Shown here: positions 1 through 11,473 of the stretch, in pieces | Layout: each line of letters begins with the position of its first letter | Position numbering within the stretch: the first letter of the stretch is position 1 | NCBI RefSeq assembly: GCF_026151205.1 | Contig: NW_026971807.1 | Location: forward strand, 1-43,583 | Length of the DNA: 43,583 bases | Reading direction: 5' to 3' | From: Bolinopsis microptera | Lineage: Eukaryota > Ctenophora > Tentaculata > Lobata > Bolinopsidae | The notes under the pieces: generated by a model | Databases searched by the model: none | Told to the model about the DNA's origin: nothing | What the model saw: only the letters and a program-made list of their open reading frames with translations | Program-made: the position numbers and the translations under genes

Positions 1-280
1 ATCTGAGCCCTCTACCCCATTTCTATTTCAGTACACATGCAGTATGCACTATGATTCGAAGGAGACCATAAAATATAGATGTGAAGGGGGCGATACAATT
101 GAGTTGTGCCATCTCAGTGGTCGTTTTTCGCGAAGCTACTTTGTTTCATCGCCCAAATTATAGGTATCAGGTAATTTTGATCCTGCAACCTTCATGATAT
201 GATCGCTCGCTTTGAAAATCTTAAACAATAATCTCAGAATGTGTGTTTTCTGTCTGTCTGTGTGCGTTTAATAAATTCCG

Positions 281-480
281 AGCGGCTTAATCAAGAAAAC
301 GGAAACAGTTACGGGACTGGGTTTTTCGGTATAGTGCCGAAAAAACTATGAGGAAGCCAAATGGTAAAGGGTTTTTAAATCGGTCGGTGGTAGGTGGTTT
401 AATTGACGGTTTTGTATCACAAATGTTACATAAAATAGCTTGAGCAGCTTAATCAAGAAAACGGTAAGAGTTACGGGGCT
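281..480. repeat. Two related segments with a shared GCTTAATCAAGAAAACGG core
   Basis: A block around 281-316 (gcggcttaatcaagaaaacgg followed by agttacggg) recurs around 446-478 with few differences, in the same orientation. This suggests an old local duplication or two pieces of a dispersed repeat. No open reading frame of note lies here or in the rest of bases 1-500. Confidence 0.5.
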
Positions 481-512
481 CGCTCTCTCTCCCATTACTG
501 CATATTATGTAG

Positions 513-549
513 CGTATATATATATATATCATATATATATATATATCAT
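513..549. repeat. AT-rich microsatellite
   Basis: Two runs of alternating TA/AT separated by a single C-containing step (tatatatatcatatatat). It is a simple repeat with no evidence of function. Confidence 0.85.
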
Positions 550-838
550 AATTACACTGTCATGAATACTTTAAACTAATTAGGGGAGGAATCGCTCATA
601 GCTGTTTGGACTGTAGAGAGAGTTCATACGTTTATACGACAATGTTATGCATGTTTTCAAATATGCGGGTGTGGTGCGGAGTTAATAAGGGCTAATTTCT
701 ACTGATTGTTGTTTAAGATACTATTTTAAAAGGATACTATTGGATACGTGAGGGCACTTCGAATAGAATTGCTCGCCTAATCCGGGTTTTGACTCAGCGG
801 GTATTAACTCCTACCCTTTTTAACTGCGGCAGTGAAAT

Positions 839-1114
839 CCCGGCCGAAGGCCGGGTTACACTCGATCGTATCTACCTTACTCGGGAATATTATAGCGGGT
901 TAATTTATGACTGGGAAAATTAATGACCGGGAAAAATATGGCGGAATGTTCCAAAACCCACCAAGCATCAAAATGTATTACTATTAGTTTACCTTACTCG
1001 GGAACATTATAGCGGGTTAATTTTTGACTGAGAAAATTAATGACCGGGAAAAATGTGGCGGAATTTTCCAAAACCCACCACTTTATCCCAGTCATAATAT
1101 TCCCGAGTAAGGTA
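839..1114. mobile_element. Small inverted-repeat element with an internal ~90-bp duplication
   Basis: A segment starting TACCTTACTCGGGAA at 873 is repeated in direct orientation at 990; both copies run on through gcgggttaattt and the end ccaaaacccacca. An inverted copy of the start (ttcccgagtaaggta) closes the block at 1100-1114, so 873-1114 has terminal inverted repeats. Just upstream, 839-855 is a 7-bp-stem hairpin (CCCGGCC-gaa-GGCCGGG). This looks like a MITE that duplicated its left half. No clear target-site duplication was found. Confidence 0.5.
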
Positions 1115-1205
1115 ATAAACATACAGTCATGCCAGATTCATCAACACACGTGTTTTCTTGGATAACAAAATAAAAGCGCGCGCGTAGAAACGTCCGTGTT
1201 TTGCG

Positions 1206-1290
1206 CCTCTTTTCATAGTTTTATAAATATCACCGCCGCTGTTTAAGACGAAAACACGTGCTCACATTGCATTGGTGAAAGCGTGAGTAA
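1206..1290 (-). repeat. Dispersed repeat, inverted partner of 5852-5936
   Basis: The stretch from gcctcttttcatag to gcgtgagtaattttatta is the reverse complement of 5852-5940, with a few mismatches and about 10 extra bases. The repeat carries ACGTGCTCAC-type sequence and an AT-rich end (taattttatt). The two copies lie 4.6 kb apart in opposite orientation. Confidence 0.75.
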
Positions 1291-2323
1291 TTTTATTAAC
1301 AGCTGCATGCATAACGCACGGAGTTATGAATAACTTGTCAAGTACTAACCTGTGGAGCAATACTTGTCCGCCAGTTTATTAATAACTTTAGGAAGAACCG
1401 TGTAACATCGCTGATTGTACTCCCATTCGTCGATACTGCAAATGAAAATGTGACGTGTGAGGAAAGCTAGGCGGTCAACAAAGTTGTAATTTACTTTACT
1501 GATTAGTTGGTAAAACTACACTCAAGACCAAATGTGCTATTAAAAGGTGTAGATAGGCTTTATAAAATGGTTTAACTTTAATGTTGATTATTACTGCTGG
1601 TATTAGCAATAGGGTAAGAGTCGACTGTAATTAGTTAACTTAGAAAATTATGAAATTTTTACTTTTATTCAGGCATATTTAAATGCAGAGTGCAAAGAAT
1701 GACGTAAATTTATCAACAGTCATATTTTAAATACAAAGCTAGTTCGAATATCAGGTCTAAAGTAATTTAGTTTACGGCAGGTTTACAGATACTGTCGTTT
1801 GTCTATATTCTTATATTGAAAATATAGGGGACACAATAGTTAGCTTGTAATGACGTGAATCCTGATAAAAAGCGGCATAATACTTGAAGAATATGTGTAC
1901 GTGATGAACTATTCCGGAAGATTTCTTAACCGTTACATACTGTAGCAGCATTGTCTAGTCTTTAGGAAATTTTAGGATATATCACATAATCCAGGAATAT
2001 GAACAGATCAGCGTTCAGCGACTGTAACCATCTTAGTTCATTTACAAAGTTATTAGATGGTCACAGTCTCATGTACTGTACAAAGTTAATCAATTTCAGC
2101 ATGGTATCTTACTAAAACATATCCTATTAGTAAAACAAACAACTCACCAGTTCGGTGTGACCTATGCATGTTTCTTAACCAATCAACGCTATATTGTCGT
2201 TTCTTTTGTGCTCGAACGGGTAGGTTAACATTTATCGGACGCTCATTTATAGATTTAAGTTGATAATGGTATTCTTTTTTACATTAATACAGTTTATATT
2301 GATATTTGATAATCCGGTTCTAA
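1291..2323. other. Non-coding AT-rich stretch
   Basis: No reading frame, splice-flanked exon, RNA gene or strong repeat was seen here. Confidence 0.5.
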
Positions 2324-2622
2324 CCTAGTGGTAACCTTATTTGTACGAACCTGTTAACCTGGTAAACTGGTAACCTTATTTGTACGAATCTGGTAACCTG
2401 TTAAACTGGTAACCTTATTTGTACGAACCTGGTAACCTGGTAAACTGGTAACCTTATTTGTACGAACCTGGTAACCTGGTAAACTGGTAACCTTATTTGT
2501 ACGAACCTGGTAACCTGGTAAACTGGTAACCTTATTTGTACGAACCTGGTAACCTGGTAAACTGGTAACCTTATTTGTACGAACCTGGTAACCTGGTAAA
2601 CTGGTAACCTTATTAGTACGAA
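2324..2622. repeat. 39-bp minisatellite, seven full units plus a partial one
   Basis: The unit begins cctggtaacctggtaaactg, continues gtaaccttatttgtacgaa, and repeats from 2350 to 2622 with very few changes; a partial unit precedes it at 2324-2349. Inside the unit, CTGGTAAC(C/T) is itself reiterated. The 39-bp length keeps one minus-strand frame open, but its 93-residue product is purely repeat and is not treated as a gene. The array is near-identical and therefore probably recently expanded. Confidence 0.95.
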
Positions 2623-2655
2623 AACAAAATACCACCGATCGGGTTTAAACCTTAT

Positions 2656-2775
2656 ATAAGGGGTCTTTCAAATATTACGTAGTCAGTTTTTGGACAATTT
2701 TTACCCCCCCCCCCCCCACCCTTCCGTTATCAACCTTACACATTGTGTCAAAATTACACTAGCGTAATCATTTTA
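2656..2775. mobile_element. MITE-like fragment of the GGGGTCTTTCA family, with a C14 run
   Basis: AAGGGGTCTTTCAAATATTACG at the left and an inverted ACTAGCGTAAT near 2758 resemble the ends of the elements at 42165-42505 and 42624-42766. A run of 14 C (2704-2717) sits just inside the left end, at the same relative place as G runs in the other copies. Confidence 0.5.
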
Positions 2776-3462
2776 TCCACCTTTTATCTAATATTTTATT
2801 ACCTTTCACTTCATCAGCGCGCATTCTTCAGACCCTGTGTCGCTGTTCTAAATGTATGTCAAGAGATAAGAGTTATTTAAAAATTTGTAAAAGTTCTATG
2901 TAAATTTTCTAGTAGCGTTATCATATTTATACATGTGTGCATATATTTATATTTGATTGTAATTAAAGATTTTGAGGCGTTAGTGCCGAGTAATGCCTCC
3001 GGCCAGTGCTCCTCCTTCCTCAATCAATCATCCTAAAACCCTCATCCTAACCATATGATGAACTTTAACCCTAAACCTAACACCAACATGAACAGTGAAC
3101 ACTAGTACGAGCCAAATAGCACATTCCAAAGGGTAGGAGATAAGGTTCGGGGGATGAATGACCTAATGACCATAGAAAACAGCGATTAGACCAGACCACT
3201 AAGCCGCATAAAAGCTGTCGACTGTTGAATTTTGATGCATGTTTTTATCTTCTGTTTATGCAAACTTTATTTTAAGTAATTATAATAATCTATAATAAAT
3301 ATAATAATAATGATAAATAAATAAGTTATAATTTACAAGAGATTTTTTAGCTCGTTCATTCATTCTATGACTCGTTGTTTTTGTCATCAAAATTACCTGA
3401 TAGTTTTATGTGAAAAGTAAAACTGTATCCGTTCGATTTTTGTGATCACTATTAGTTTTTAA
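2776..3462. other. Non-coding stretch with degenerate CCCTAA-like words
   Basis: No gene was recognised. Around 3020-3095 words such as aaccctaaacctaac resemble degenerate interstitial telomere repeats, but they are not periodic. From about 3240 to 3330 the sequence is very AT-rich with ataataat runs. Confidence 0.4.
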
Positions 3463-4740
3463 CTTTTAAGACAACACGGTTTTGTTAATGAACGTTCATG
3501 CACAACCCAAATGATACCTTTCACGGACAATCTTGCACTTGCACTGAACAACAGATCCAGGACTGATATAATATATTTTGATTTTGCGAAAGTTTTTGAT
3601 AGCGTTTCGCATGACCTCATTTTAAGTAAATTAAAGAATATTTTTAATGTCGATGGACTAATGCTTAAATTTATTAATTCCTATCTTGAGGGGCGACAAC
3701 AACAAGTAGTGATAAGAGGCCAAACGTCTTCCTCTCTACAAGTTCGGTCTGGTGTCCCTCAAGGTTCTATACTTGGCCCTCTATTGTTTGTAATATTTAT
3801 AAATGACTCCTGTGTCTCTGAAGGCACCAATATCGCCCTTTATGCAGATTACACTAAAATTTGGAGGGAGATATTTGGTTACCCTGACCATCACATAATC
3901 CAAAATGACATCAATAGATTGTATGATTGGTCAGTGAGAAACCGAATGAAGTTCCACCCACAAAAGTGCAAAGCCCTCTCTGTGTCCTTGCAAAGAAACG
4001 TGCTGGATAAATTGCCATTCAATACCTTCTTCTATAAACTTTCTTGAAGTGATATTGACTTTGGGCCCTCTCAGTCAGATTTAGGAGTCGCAATAAACTC
4101 CAGGTTTAATTTTGGGGAGTACAATGTAAAGCGCTTGTTTCCAAAGCTACCTCCAGACTTGGACTACTTAAGAGAACATATCATTTCACTACTGATAAAA
4201 GGCAGAAAAGATTCTATTTAGCGTTAATTAGGTCTATATTTGAACATTGTTCTGTCATATGGTCCCCTCAAACTGCAACTCATCTTCAACAGTTTGTTGC
4301 TATCCAAAAGAGGGCCATTAAATGGATCAATGGTGAACCGTACTCCAGTTATAATGACAATAAACTTGCTACAGAGCAAAAGAAATGAAATATTCTCCCT
4401 GTTAAACAGAAGTTTATTTATAACAATCTTATGACCTTCTATAAAATAGTGAATAGCATAATTCCAGTTTCGCTCCCTACTTATTTAGTCCTATGCCATC
4501 CAGAGGGCACTCGATACACTATACTAGGCACAATGCTCAAATAATTGATAGGTCGGATACTTCAAATTACATGAGTACTACTGTGCCCTGCTCGATGCCT
4601 TCCGAAATAGCTTCTATCATAGATCAATGCTGAAATGGAATAGTCTACCAGTATGTATCCGGCAGTCAGAGCGGATTTCTACTTTTAAGGCCAAACTGAT
4701 CAAGTACCTCTGGGCTGCCGATACAGTCTGGCCAGATTAG
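3463..4740 (+). pseudogene. 5'-truncated non-LTR retrotransposon reverse transcriptase
   Basis: The open frame from 3463 reads QHGFVNERSCTTQM and then FDFAKVFDSVSHDLIL, GVPQGSILGPLLFVIFIND and YADY at 3841-3852, which are the RT finger and palm motifs of LINE ORF2. The catalytic YADD has become YADY, so the copy should be inactive. The frame breaks at 4047. The connection and C-terminal region continues in other frames: SIFEHCSVIWSP with IQKRAIKWINGEPYSSY near 4232-4350, then LKWNSLP and TFKAKLIKYLW ending at a stop at 4738-4740. A full LINE ORF2 would have about 1000 residues including an endonuclease; only the RT half and tail remain. The element belongs to the CR1/L2/jockey-like supergroup, but the clade is not fixed. 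Confidence 0.9.
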
Positions 4741-5560
4741 CTCATCAGTCTTACACCCCTGTTCCATGCCCAATGAACGATGAACGAGGATGCACACGAG
4801 GATATGATTTCCATAATTTCGTCGAAATTTCATATAGGTATCCTCGCGGTGATCCTCGTGGGATCCTCGCGATGACACCAGAAACTGCCTACATTTGTGA
4901 CAAAAGTGCAAATTTACCCATTTTGATACGCTGCACGCGAGGAGAAACCCCTCGCAAGGATGGAAATGTCCAATAATTTCATCGCGAGGAAATCATCCTC
5001 GTGGGAAATTGTGCACGATGATGATTTACCCTCGCGAGGATGGGTATTTGCGCGAGGATTTGGAGGCAATATTCGACGAATTTATGGAAATCGTATCCTC
5101 GTGCCCATCCTCGTTCATCGTTCATTGGGCATGGAACAGGGGTGTTATGAGTCTCAGAAATGTGTTTTTGTTGGTTACAATTCTGTCGGTCCAATTTCCT
5201 ATCCGCTTGTCTTTTTTCTTCTATCAGTTGTGACAGAATTGTAATGAACAAAATCCTTATAATTATTTATGATATGTTTGATTTCTTGTTATTGTTTGTC
5301 ATTCAAATTTGGTAGACGGCCCCAACGTTAATGTGGCTCTTGCCATGTGTTGGTTCAGCCGAATTAATTATTATGTAATCAAATTTATTTTTCTCTTTTA
5401 GTTAGCTGTCATCCGGCCAAACATTAAGCAACTTATATTGCAGTACCATTTATTAATTAGTATATAAAAATATGTCATTGTAATTTTGCATGGCTGAAAT
5501 GTAACGCTTGATTTATATATATAATAATTAATTGAATTTTCAAATAAATAAAAAAATACC
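4741..5560 (+). other. Probable 3' untranslated tail of the upstream LINE, split by a MITE
   Basis: The RT frame stops at 4740. After the MITE at 4754-5144, non-coding sequence with (T)n and AATAAATAAA near 5544-5554 follows and may be the end of the LINE. Frames within 4666-5251 are products of the MITE inverted repeats and are not annotated as genes. Confidence 0.35.
4754..5144. mobile_element. 391-bp MITE with ~75-bp terminal inverted repeats and TTA target duplication
   Basis: The left end CACCCCTGTTCCATGCCCAA is mirrored by the right end TTGGGCATGGAACAGGGGTG, and the inverted match extends about 75 bp through tgaacgatgaacgagg and gatttccat. TTA occurs immediately outside both ends (4751-4753 and 5145-5147). 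A 3-bp TTA duplication is typical of PIF/Harbinger-type elements, so a Tourist-like non-autonomous element is likely. The interior repeats CCTCGCGAGGAT words. It has inserted in the 3' side of the LINE copy. Confidence 0.85.
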
Positions 5561-5839
5561 CTCTTTTAAACACAAGCATTATCTGTTTTGTGGCCACATG
5601 CGTGTTTTCCAATATTTCCAAACGTGATCAAATTGCTGAAGAAACGTAATCACATTGCCTTATCTCTAATTCCAATCATCAATTTCTTCCTCTGCCGAAT
5701 TCAACACCTAAAATACTTTCACTCAAACATTACTAATTATACTGAAGTACAACACTAGTAGTCAGTTACTGTTAAGAGGTTACCCTTCAGTCGGACAACT
5801 TGGATAGTTGAACTCTACAACCAGTCTACTGTATTGTGC

Positions 5840-5948
5840 AGGCCCGTCCATAATAAAATAAAATTACTCACGCTTTCACGTGAGCACGTGTTTTCGTCTT
5901 AAACAGCGTCGGTGATATTTATAAAACTATGAAAAGAGGCCCGTCCAT
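5840..5948 (-). mobile_element. 85-bp retroposon-like insertion with 12-bp target-site repeats
   Basis: AGGCCCGTCCAT occurs at 5840-5851 and again at 5937-5948. Between them is the inverted copy of 1206-1290. Read on the minus strand, the insert ends in an A/T-rich tail (taattttattttatt). A 12-bp direct repeat plus a tail is the mark of LINE-machinery retroposition of a truncated transcript. The source RNA is not recognised. Confidence 0.65.
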
Positions 5949-8900
5949 CACGCACACTATTGTCTTATTGAAATCATCCTATCAAAATATAATGCATACA
6001 ATAAAGATGATGAATAAATTCCGAAGAATTTCGGATAAGCGTTATACTAATTATATTTATTCAGAGTAAAACCAGAAGTCACATGATTTTAATATTCGAA
6101 TTTTATAAAAAGATGGAGACGTAATTCGATCATCTGCATAGTATAGGTATAAATAACTTAATTTTACTCGTGGAAAATTTGTTTGCTTTGGGAAAATCCT
6201 ACAGGAAGCTTTGAAGTTGAGTGCCCAAATCGCGAAAACCGTGTGAGATACACCATTGCAAAAATTTTTGCAGGTTCGAATGCTTTTTATTATATTAAGG
6301 CCTTTTGACCAGTATGAAGGAATAAAAAATTGCCCAAGGAATAAGAACTTTAGGTTCCGAAATATAAACCCTTCAAGTGATTTAAAATCTCTAAATAAAT
6401 AAATTCCTGCTAGTATTACTAATACTAATTACTAAATGAGCGAAGCTGAACATCTCTCTAGTTTCACGCTAAATTTAGACTGCTACCCTGAAACCTGATT
6501 CTATCACATCAAAAGAATAGCCCGACTGTATCCTGTGTCCTTATCTTATTATCCAATTCGATTGAGAATTTGCAGAATTTCTACCACCTGTATTTCAGTT
6601 TTTCACTTATATCCTTCAACATGTTGTGTTTCCGTGATTTAGAAAATTTGCCTCAATTTTAAAGTTTTTCTTGATGAATATTCTTTGTTCGAGATACATG
6701 GTATCTCACAAATTCAACAGCAATAATTTTAATTGAAAACTTGGCTACATAATTTAAACCATGTTAAATTTCCAACATGCATCTGATTTATCAAATATCG
6801 TTTTTACATACCGTATCACACGGTAAAACTTTTAAATATACCTCGTTATCTAGTAATGGTATTCATTAAACAGTGTTAACTGTGAGATCTCCAGATAGTT
6901 ATACTGTAAGATGCTTGTTACAATATCAATCAAATACTCAACTTGCCGACCTATATATATAATATTATGTAAGATGTCTCTCTACACACGAATATACCGT
7001 AGAAAATGTTGTAGTTTACGGTAGTGAACTCGAAATAGTACTATAACATAGTGCATCATCATAACATAGTGCATCTACATAGTGTAATGTAGTGTATATC
7101 TTACAATTTAAGACATTACCATTCATCCTCCAGTCTCCATCGTTGATGGATCAAATCAACAAAATTATTAGTTTCAATACATTCAAATTATTCGACTTCC
7201 ATATACTTTGTGGTTATAAGATGGGTATATAGGAGCTCTCAAAAATACCGATTCTGATGGAATCAGACAAAATTGTAAATTTAGGTGACTGGACGTTATC
7301 AATATCATTGTGTAAAGGTAACTGGAGTACCAGTATAAACGTGACGCCTAGAAAGGTGAAACTTGGTCAGATTTAACACTTTATGTAATCATGTAAATCA
7401 GAGGGGACCTGTCTTCTTAACAGTTAACTGTTAAGTAGAAATTGCTGCGATATACCTCGCAAGCTAGGGGACGCAAAACGCCCTTCAGCTGTTTTCCGTC
7501 TAGACGTAGCTACGGGTGGGAAAACTCAAGGAGGAATGTTATCGTAATATGATATACCCCCTAAAGAGTGAAGTAGACCATTGTAACTCTTTATCTTGCC
7601 ACATCACGAACGAAAAGGCCCCCGACTTGCAAGAAGTTGATATACAATTACAACTTCGGAATTTAATCAATTTTTTTAATCACATTCACAAACATTTAAA
7701 ATTAAGGGTAAATTGAAGGAACTTCGACATGCCATGGTCGTCCAAACCGAAGTTATTTGATCTAGGCACTCCTTAGTCCCTGACACTCTGCAGTCTGTAG
7801 GGTAACCGAATCATTTTTTTCCCCAGGATTGCCAATAATTTATCAAGAATTTTTGGAATAGTTCCTGAAGCAAACCTTGTGTGGCTGTTCGGTTTTGATA
7901 TTTTGTTATAAATGAGACGAACTATATGTATTTTAAAATTTGAATAAATGATATCATATCGATAGCTATTTGATCCTTATAAATACAGTGCAGCAAATTC
8001 ATAGCCGTATATGTAATTACTGTATGTAAATTGTAAATATTAACAACATATTTGTCTTCATGATGGGGTGAGTTCAATCGATGCATCCTAATCGGTTTTG
8101 CCTGGTTTACTAATTCCAAACCATCCTTAAATTTTTCGTTATTCAAGCGAAGAAATTTTGTGTCTTTCTTACTCGCAGATTTTTTATTTGCATTATTAAA
8201 AATAAATGAATCTTTATAATAAATTCGCCTTTGCTTTTCTAAAAGCTTTATAAATATGTTTATACCTTTTAAAGCTAAATAGCTTTCTGCTTTATCTATA
8301 TCGGTTTATATTGCATCAATTTCCCCAATTTGCACCTCGTATAAATATAGAGTTTGACTAAGTCAAAGGAACAAGCTTTCAGTTTATTAGTTTTAAGCCG
8401 ATAAGAAACCGCACGTCGATCGCAGTTCTTTAGTTCTTTAGCTTAGGGAAACATGTCAATTGTTAAAGCTATCATTGCTGAAACATCACGCATAGTTTAA
8501 AATGATTAATGTTATAAATATCATTCAATACTAACACTAGGTTAGGAATGTTGGAGGTTGCGAGTTCGCACATCTTTATCCGATCCTGGGTCTCAGAGGA
8601 ATCCTGAAAATTGTAGATATTATTTAAGATATTCTTTAATACTACTATATATAATAAAGTATAAGAAACTTTTTTTCTGAAAAAAAAAACGAGCTCATAA
8701 CGAACGCAATCTTTGGGATGGCGGATGCCGAATTTTACTATCGTATTCTTAAACAGCAGGCAAGACGACTCATCATAGCGTAGTATTCCGTAGTCCGTAC
8801 ACTTTAGAAGAGCTAACTTCAAAGAGCAAGTAACCTTCACGCCGCAATAAGTTCCTTAAATACCATATGTACCGACTACCGATAGTACCACTTCCAGCTT

Positions 8901-9510
8901 CAGACTTCAGGGGCAGGTCCCAGACAGCTTTAATCCGTAAACGTGTTCCCTATTTATTGATCGGATACTTGTATGTCAAGTGCGGCGGAAAGAAGGCACA
9001 ATTTTAATACAGTTTTACTAAATCGCTGAGATTCTCCCAAGAGACTCGACTCCTTCAAAATTGTATGGTTAAATTGTCCAGAAATTAGCCAGTGAAATAA
9101 TGTTGTACTCTCGTATCACTACTTCTTAAGAGATTGTCGGGACCTTCTCTTTTTGGATTTGATGACATTTAATTTGTTTACATGTTACAGTAATATGATC
9201 CACATATTTTCATTTATGGACATGTTAATGTGAGGTTCAGAATATTGGTACACACAAAGAATAGCGTGATTCAGTAAATCGATTAGCCTTACCATGAGCT
9301 GTAGAACAAATTTTGTATAATAACGATAATGATTAGATATTATTCATATACTTTATATTTACGGCATTTAAGTTGTACGTTGTTTCCATTCTTTTGATAT
9401 TTTGATACAATTAATACTGCTTTGTTATATCGCTTGTTATTATTAAGGCTGTTAGGTGAGACCCCGGCAATGTGAATTTATAGCAGCTGGACGGCTACTC
9501 CAGATTTACG
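5949..9510. other. Gene-free AT-rich stretch
   Basis: Only short frames occur (7516-7716, 7922-8146, 8472-8840), with no family resemblance and no splice context, so none is called. Small local repeats of catagtgcat lie near 7045-7090. No RNA gene, transposon end or coding exon was recognised. Confidence 0.5.
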
Positions 9511-9655
9511 TAGGTGGGAGGTGTTTTAAGTGGTAAAAATAGGTGGAAGGGGTTTAAAGTGGTAACAATAGGTGGGAGAGGTTTAGAGTGGTAAAAATAG
9601 GTGGGAGGTGTTTTAAGTGGTAAAAATAGGTGGGAGGGGTTTAAAGTGGTAAAAA
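9511..9655. repeat. 29-bp tandem repeat, five copies
   Basis: The unit is taggtgggaggtgttttaag followed by tggtaaaaa, and it is repeated exactly five times (units begin at 9511, 9540, 9569, 9598 and 9627). Units 1 and 4 are nearly the same and units 2 and 5 are nearly the same, which hints that a two- or three-unit block was copied. Confidence 0.95.
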
Positions 9656-10103
9656 TTGCCGTAGCAAGTGAACGAGCCTTTCATAGAAATTTTGCGTCCT
9701 AGTATTGGAAACAAATTCTTGTTCCAGTTCCAATTTAACAATTTCTGTCAACAATAGAAACCAATCAATTTATCCCGGACCAATTTATTACCATCACAGT
9801 TGAGTTTCGGAATCGGGTAATTGTCCCTCTTTACAACACAAAAACACTACAGCATTCAACTAACGAACTTGCTTAGTGCTTATCCATTAATTCCCGGCAA
9901 AAATTACGACTTGCTCGGACGCGAAAATATTATTCATTATCTTCAATGGTTTAAGATATTTTGGCACATATGATAGGATTTTTTTATCTGCGTCTTATGT
10001 AGCCATTTAGCCCAAAAGTAAGATTAGCTCACCTGGTTTGTGTTAGTAGTTTTAGGAGTAAGTGAGATTATAGCCCTGCCATCCACACATCCTTTTAACG
10101 AGA

Positions 10104-10185
10104 AGTAGTGCTTCACCAGCTCTAAACAGGGGGTATATTCAGTTAGTAGTGCTTCACCAGATCTAAACAGGGGGTATATTCAGTA
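10104..10185. repeat. 41-bp tandem duplication
   Basis: agtagtgcttcaccagctct, then aaacagggggtatattcagt, is followed directly by a second copy with one internal change (agctct to agatct). Confidence 0.9.
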
Positions 10186-10396
10186 GATTCATATTTTGTT
10201 TGCCACTTATAATTCTTATTAAACACTAAAAATATCTCTGAAGAGGCTAAGTAAATTCAGAAAATTGATATTCATTATTCAATACACATAATTATTATAA
10301 TTTATAAATAACATAATTTATAAGTAACATCAAACGGTACCATAAAGCACTATTGTAAATACCGAAAATAGCGCTTGAACAAAAAGATTAACCGCT

Positions 10397-10453
10397 CATT
10401 AGCCTTTACTAATTACATTAGCCTTTACTAATTACATTAGCCTTCACTAATTA
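10397..10453. repeat. 19-bp tandem repeat, three copies
   Basis: cattagcctttactaatta is present three times in a row; the third copy has ttc in place of ttt. Confidence 0.95.
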
Positions 10454-10870
10454 CTATTACTTCTGCAGACTTACCAAATACTCTGATGTGATAGTTGGTA
10501 ATAGGGTCGAATGAGCCGCTAGCTAGGAGAACCAACTTGGATATATCCGGATCAGTGCTTCCTCCTGCCATATCATCCTATACTTAATTAAAGGAAAGGT
10601 TATTTTTTAATTTACATAAAATATTTATAATACATCATATTACATATTTACGTATATATATTACGTGTATATTACGTATATAACTGCATTGAGCACAATT
10701 GGTGTTAGCAATAGATCTTACGAGATCTTATATTGTTACCAACGTTTCCAATGTCAACATCCGGACACGGAATTCCTACACCGCACGGAATTCCGACCCT
10801 AAATTAATACCACGTTAATAAAAACTTTGTTGGTGGTTGGTAATGTTTGTAATGATGGTTGAATTTTTTT

Positions 10871-11473
10871 GTAAACTTGTCTTATCATCTACTGTTTAAC
10901 TCAGTCAGTTTTCATCAATCTTCTGTAATTTACAATACTTTCATTTACAAACAAGTAAAAAGGTATTAATTAAATTTCATCAACTTTAAATCGTACATCA
11001 GCAATAAGAAATTCAAAGTCGAACTAGTTTTATTGGCCTAACTATAAAATTCCCCAACCACGATGCAATCTGTAGAATAAGTAATAAGTATGTACAATGT
11101 TCGTTTAATTAAAATGCCAAATGTCGAAAAGAATAAACGTTAAGAGTAAATCAAAGCAAATACCGTTAAGAGAAAAATGTATCCGACTATTTAAAGTTAT
11201 AATGCTTAAAAGTATTAAATTGGTTAAATATGATATCACCTGCGCTAAAATAAATATATAAAATGAAATCAATGGTTTCTATTATAGTATTCATGAATCC
11301 GATTGTACACACTACACAAAGTTACATTTTGATTTTCGACGACTTACTTTACCAGTCTACATACTCTTATATTAGTAGAGCCAAAGTTCTATTTTAGTTA
11401 ATATACAGTATTATATTGAGGATGAGAAGCTTCATTACATTCAGAAGGGGTTGGTGTGTCCGTGTCGAGTACT
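10871..11473. repeat. Direct repeat, copy A: 3' end and 3' flank of the minus-strand eight-TM gene
   Basis: This 603-bp block is about 95% identical by eye to 14465-15064 and lies in the same orientation. On the minus strand its right end encodes the C-terminal words DTDTPTPSECNEASHPQY and NTVY, then TAA at 11398-11400; the rest is then 3' untranslated or flanking DNA. TTTATT near 11029 would read AATAAA on the minus strand and is a possible polyadenylation signal. The copy is cut from the rest of the tail by the element at 11474-12080. Confidence 0.85.

Larger units (their letters stand above)
9656..10870. other. Non-coding stretch with small tandem duplications
   Basis: Apart from the repeats at 10104-10185 and 10397-10453, nothing gene-like was found. 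An alternating tacgta/tatata tract lies at about 10650-10685. Confidence 0.5.

Noticed and set aside
2354-2635. 93-residue repeat frame
   Set aside because: It is made wholly of the 39-bp minisatellite unit, with no flanking coding signal.
3020-3095. Telomere-like CCCTAA words
   Set aside because: Not periodic and mixed with unrelated sequence; too weak to call an interstitial telomere array.
6255-6300. Possible tRNA B-box (ggttcgaatgc)
   Set aside because: No matching A-box or cloverleaf upstream. No other tRNA candidate was found on either strand.
7516-8840. Three 66-122-codon frames
   Set aside because: No family motifs, no splice context, and AT-rich composition compatible with chance.
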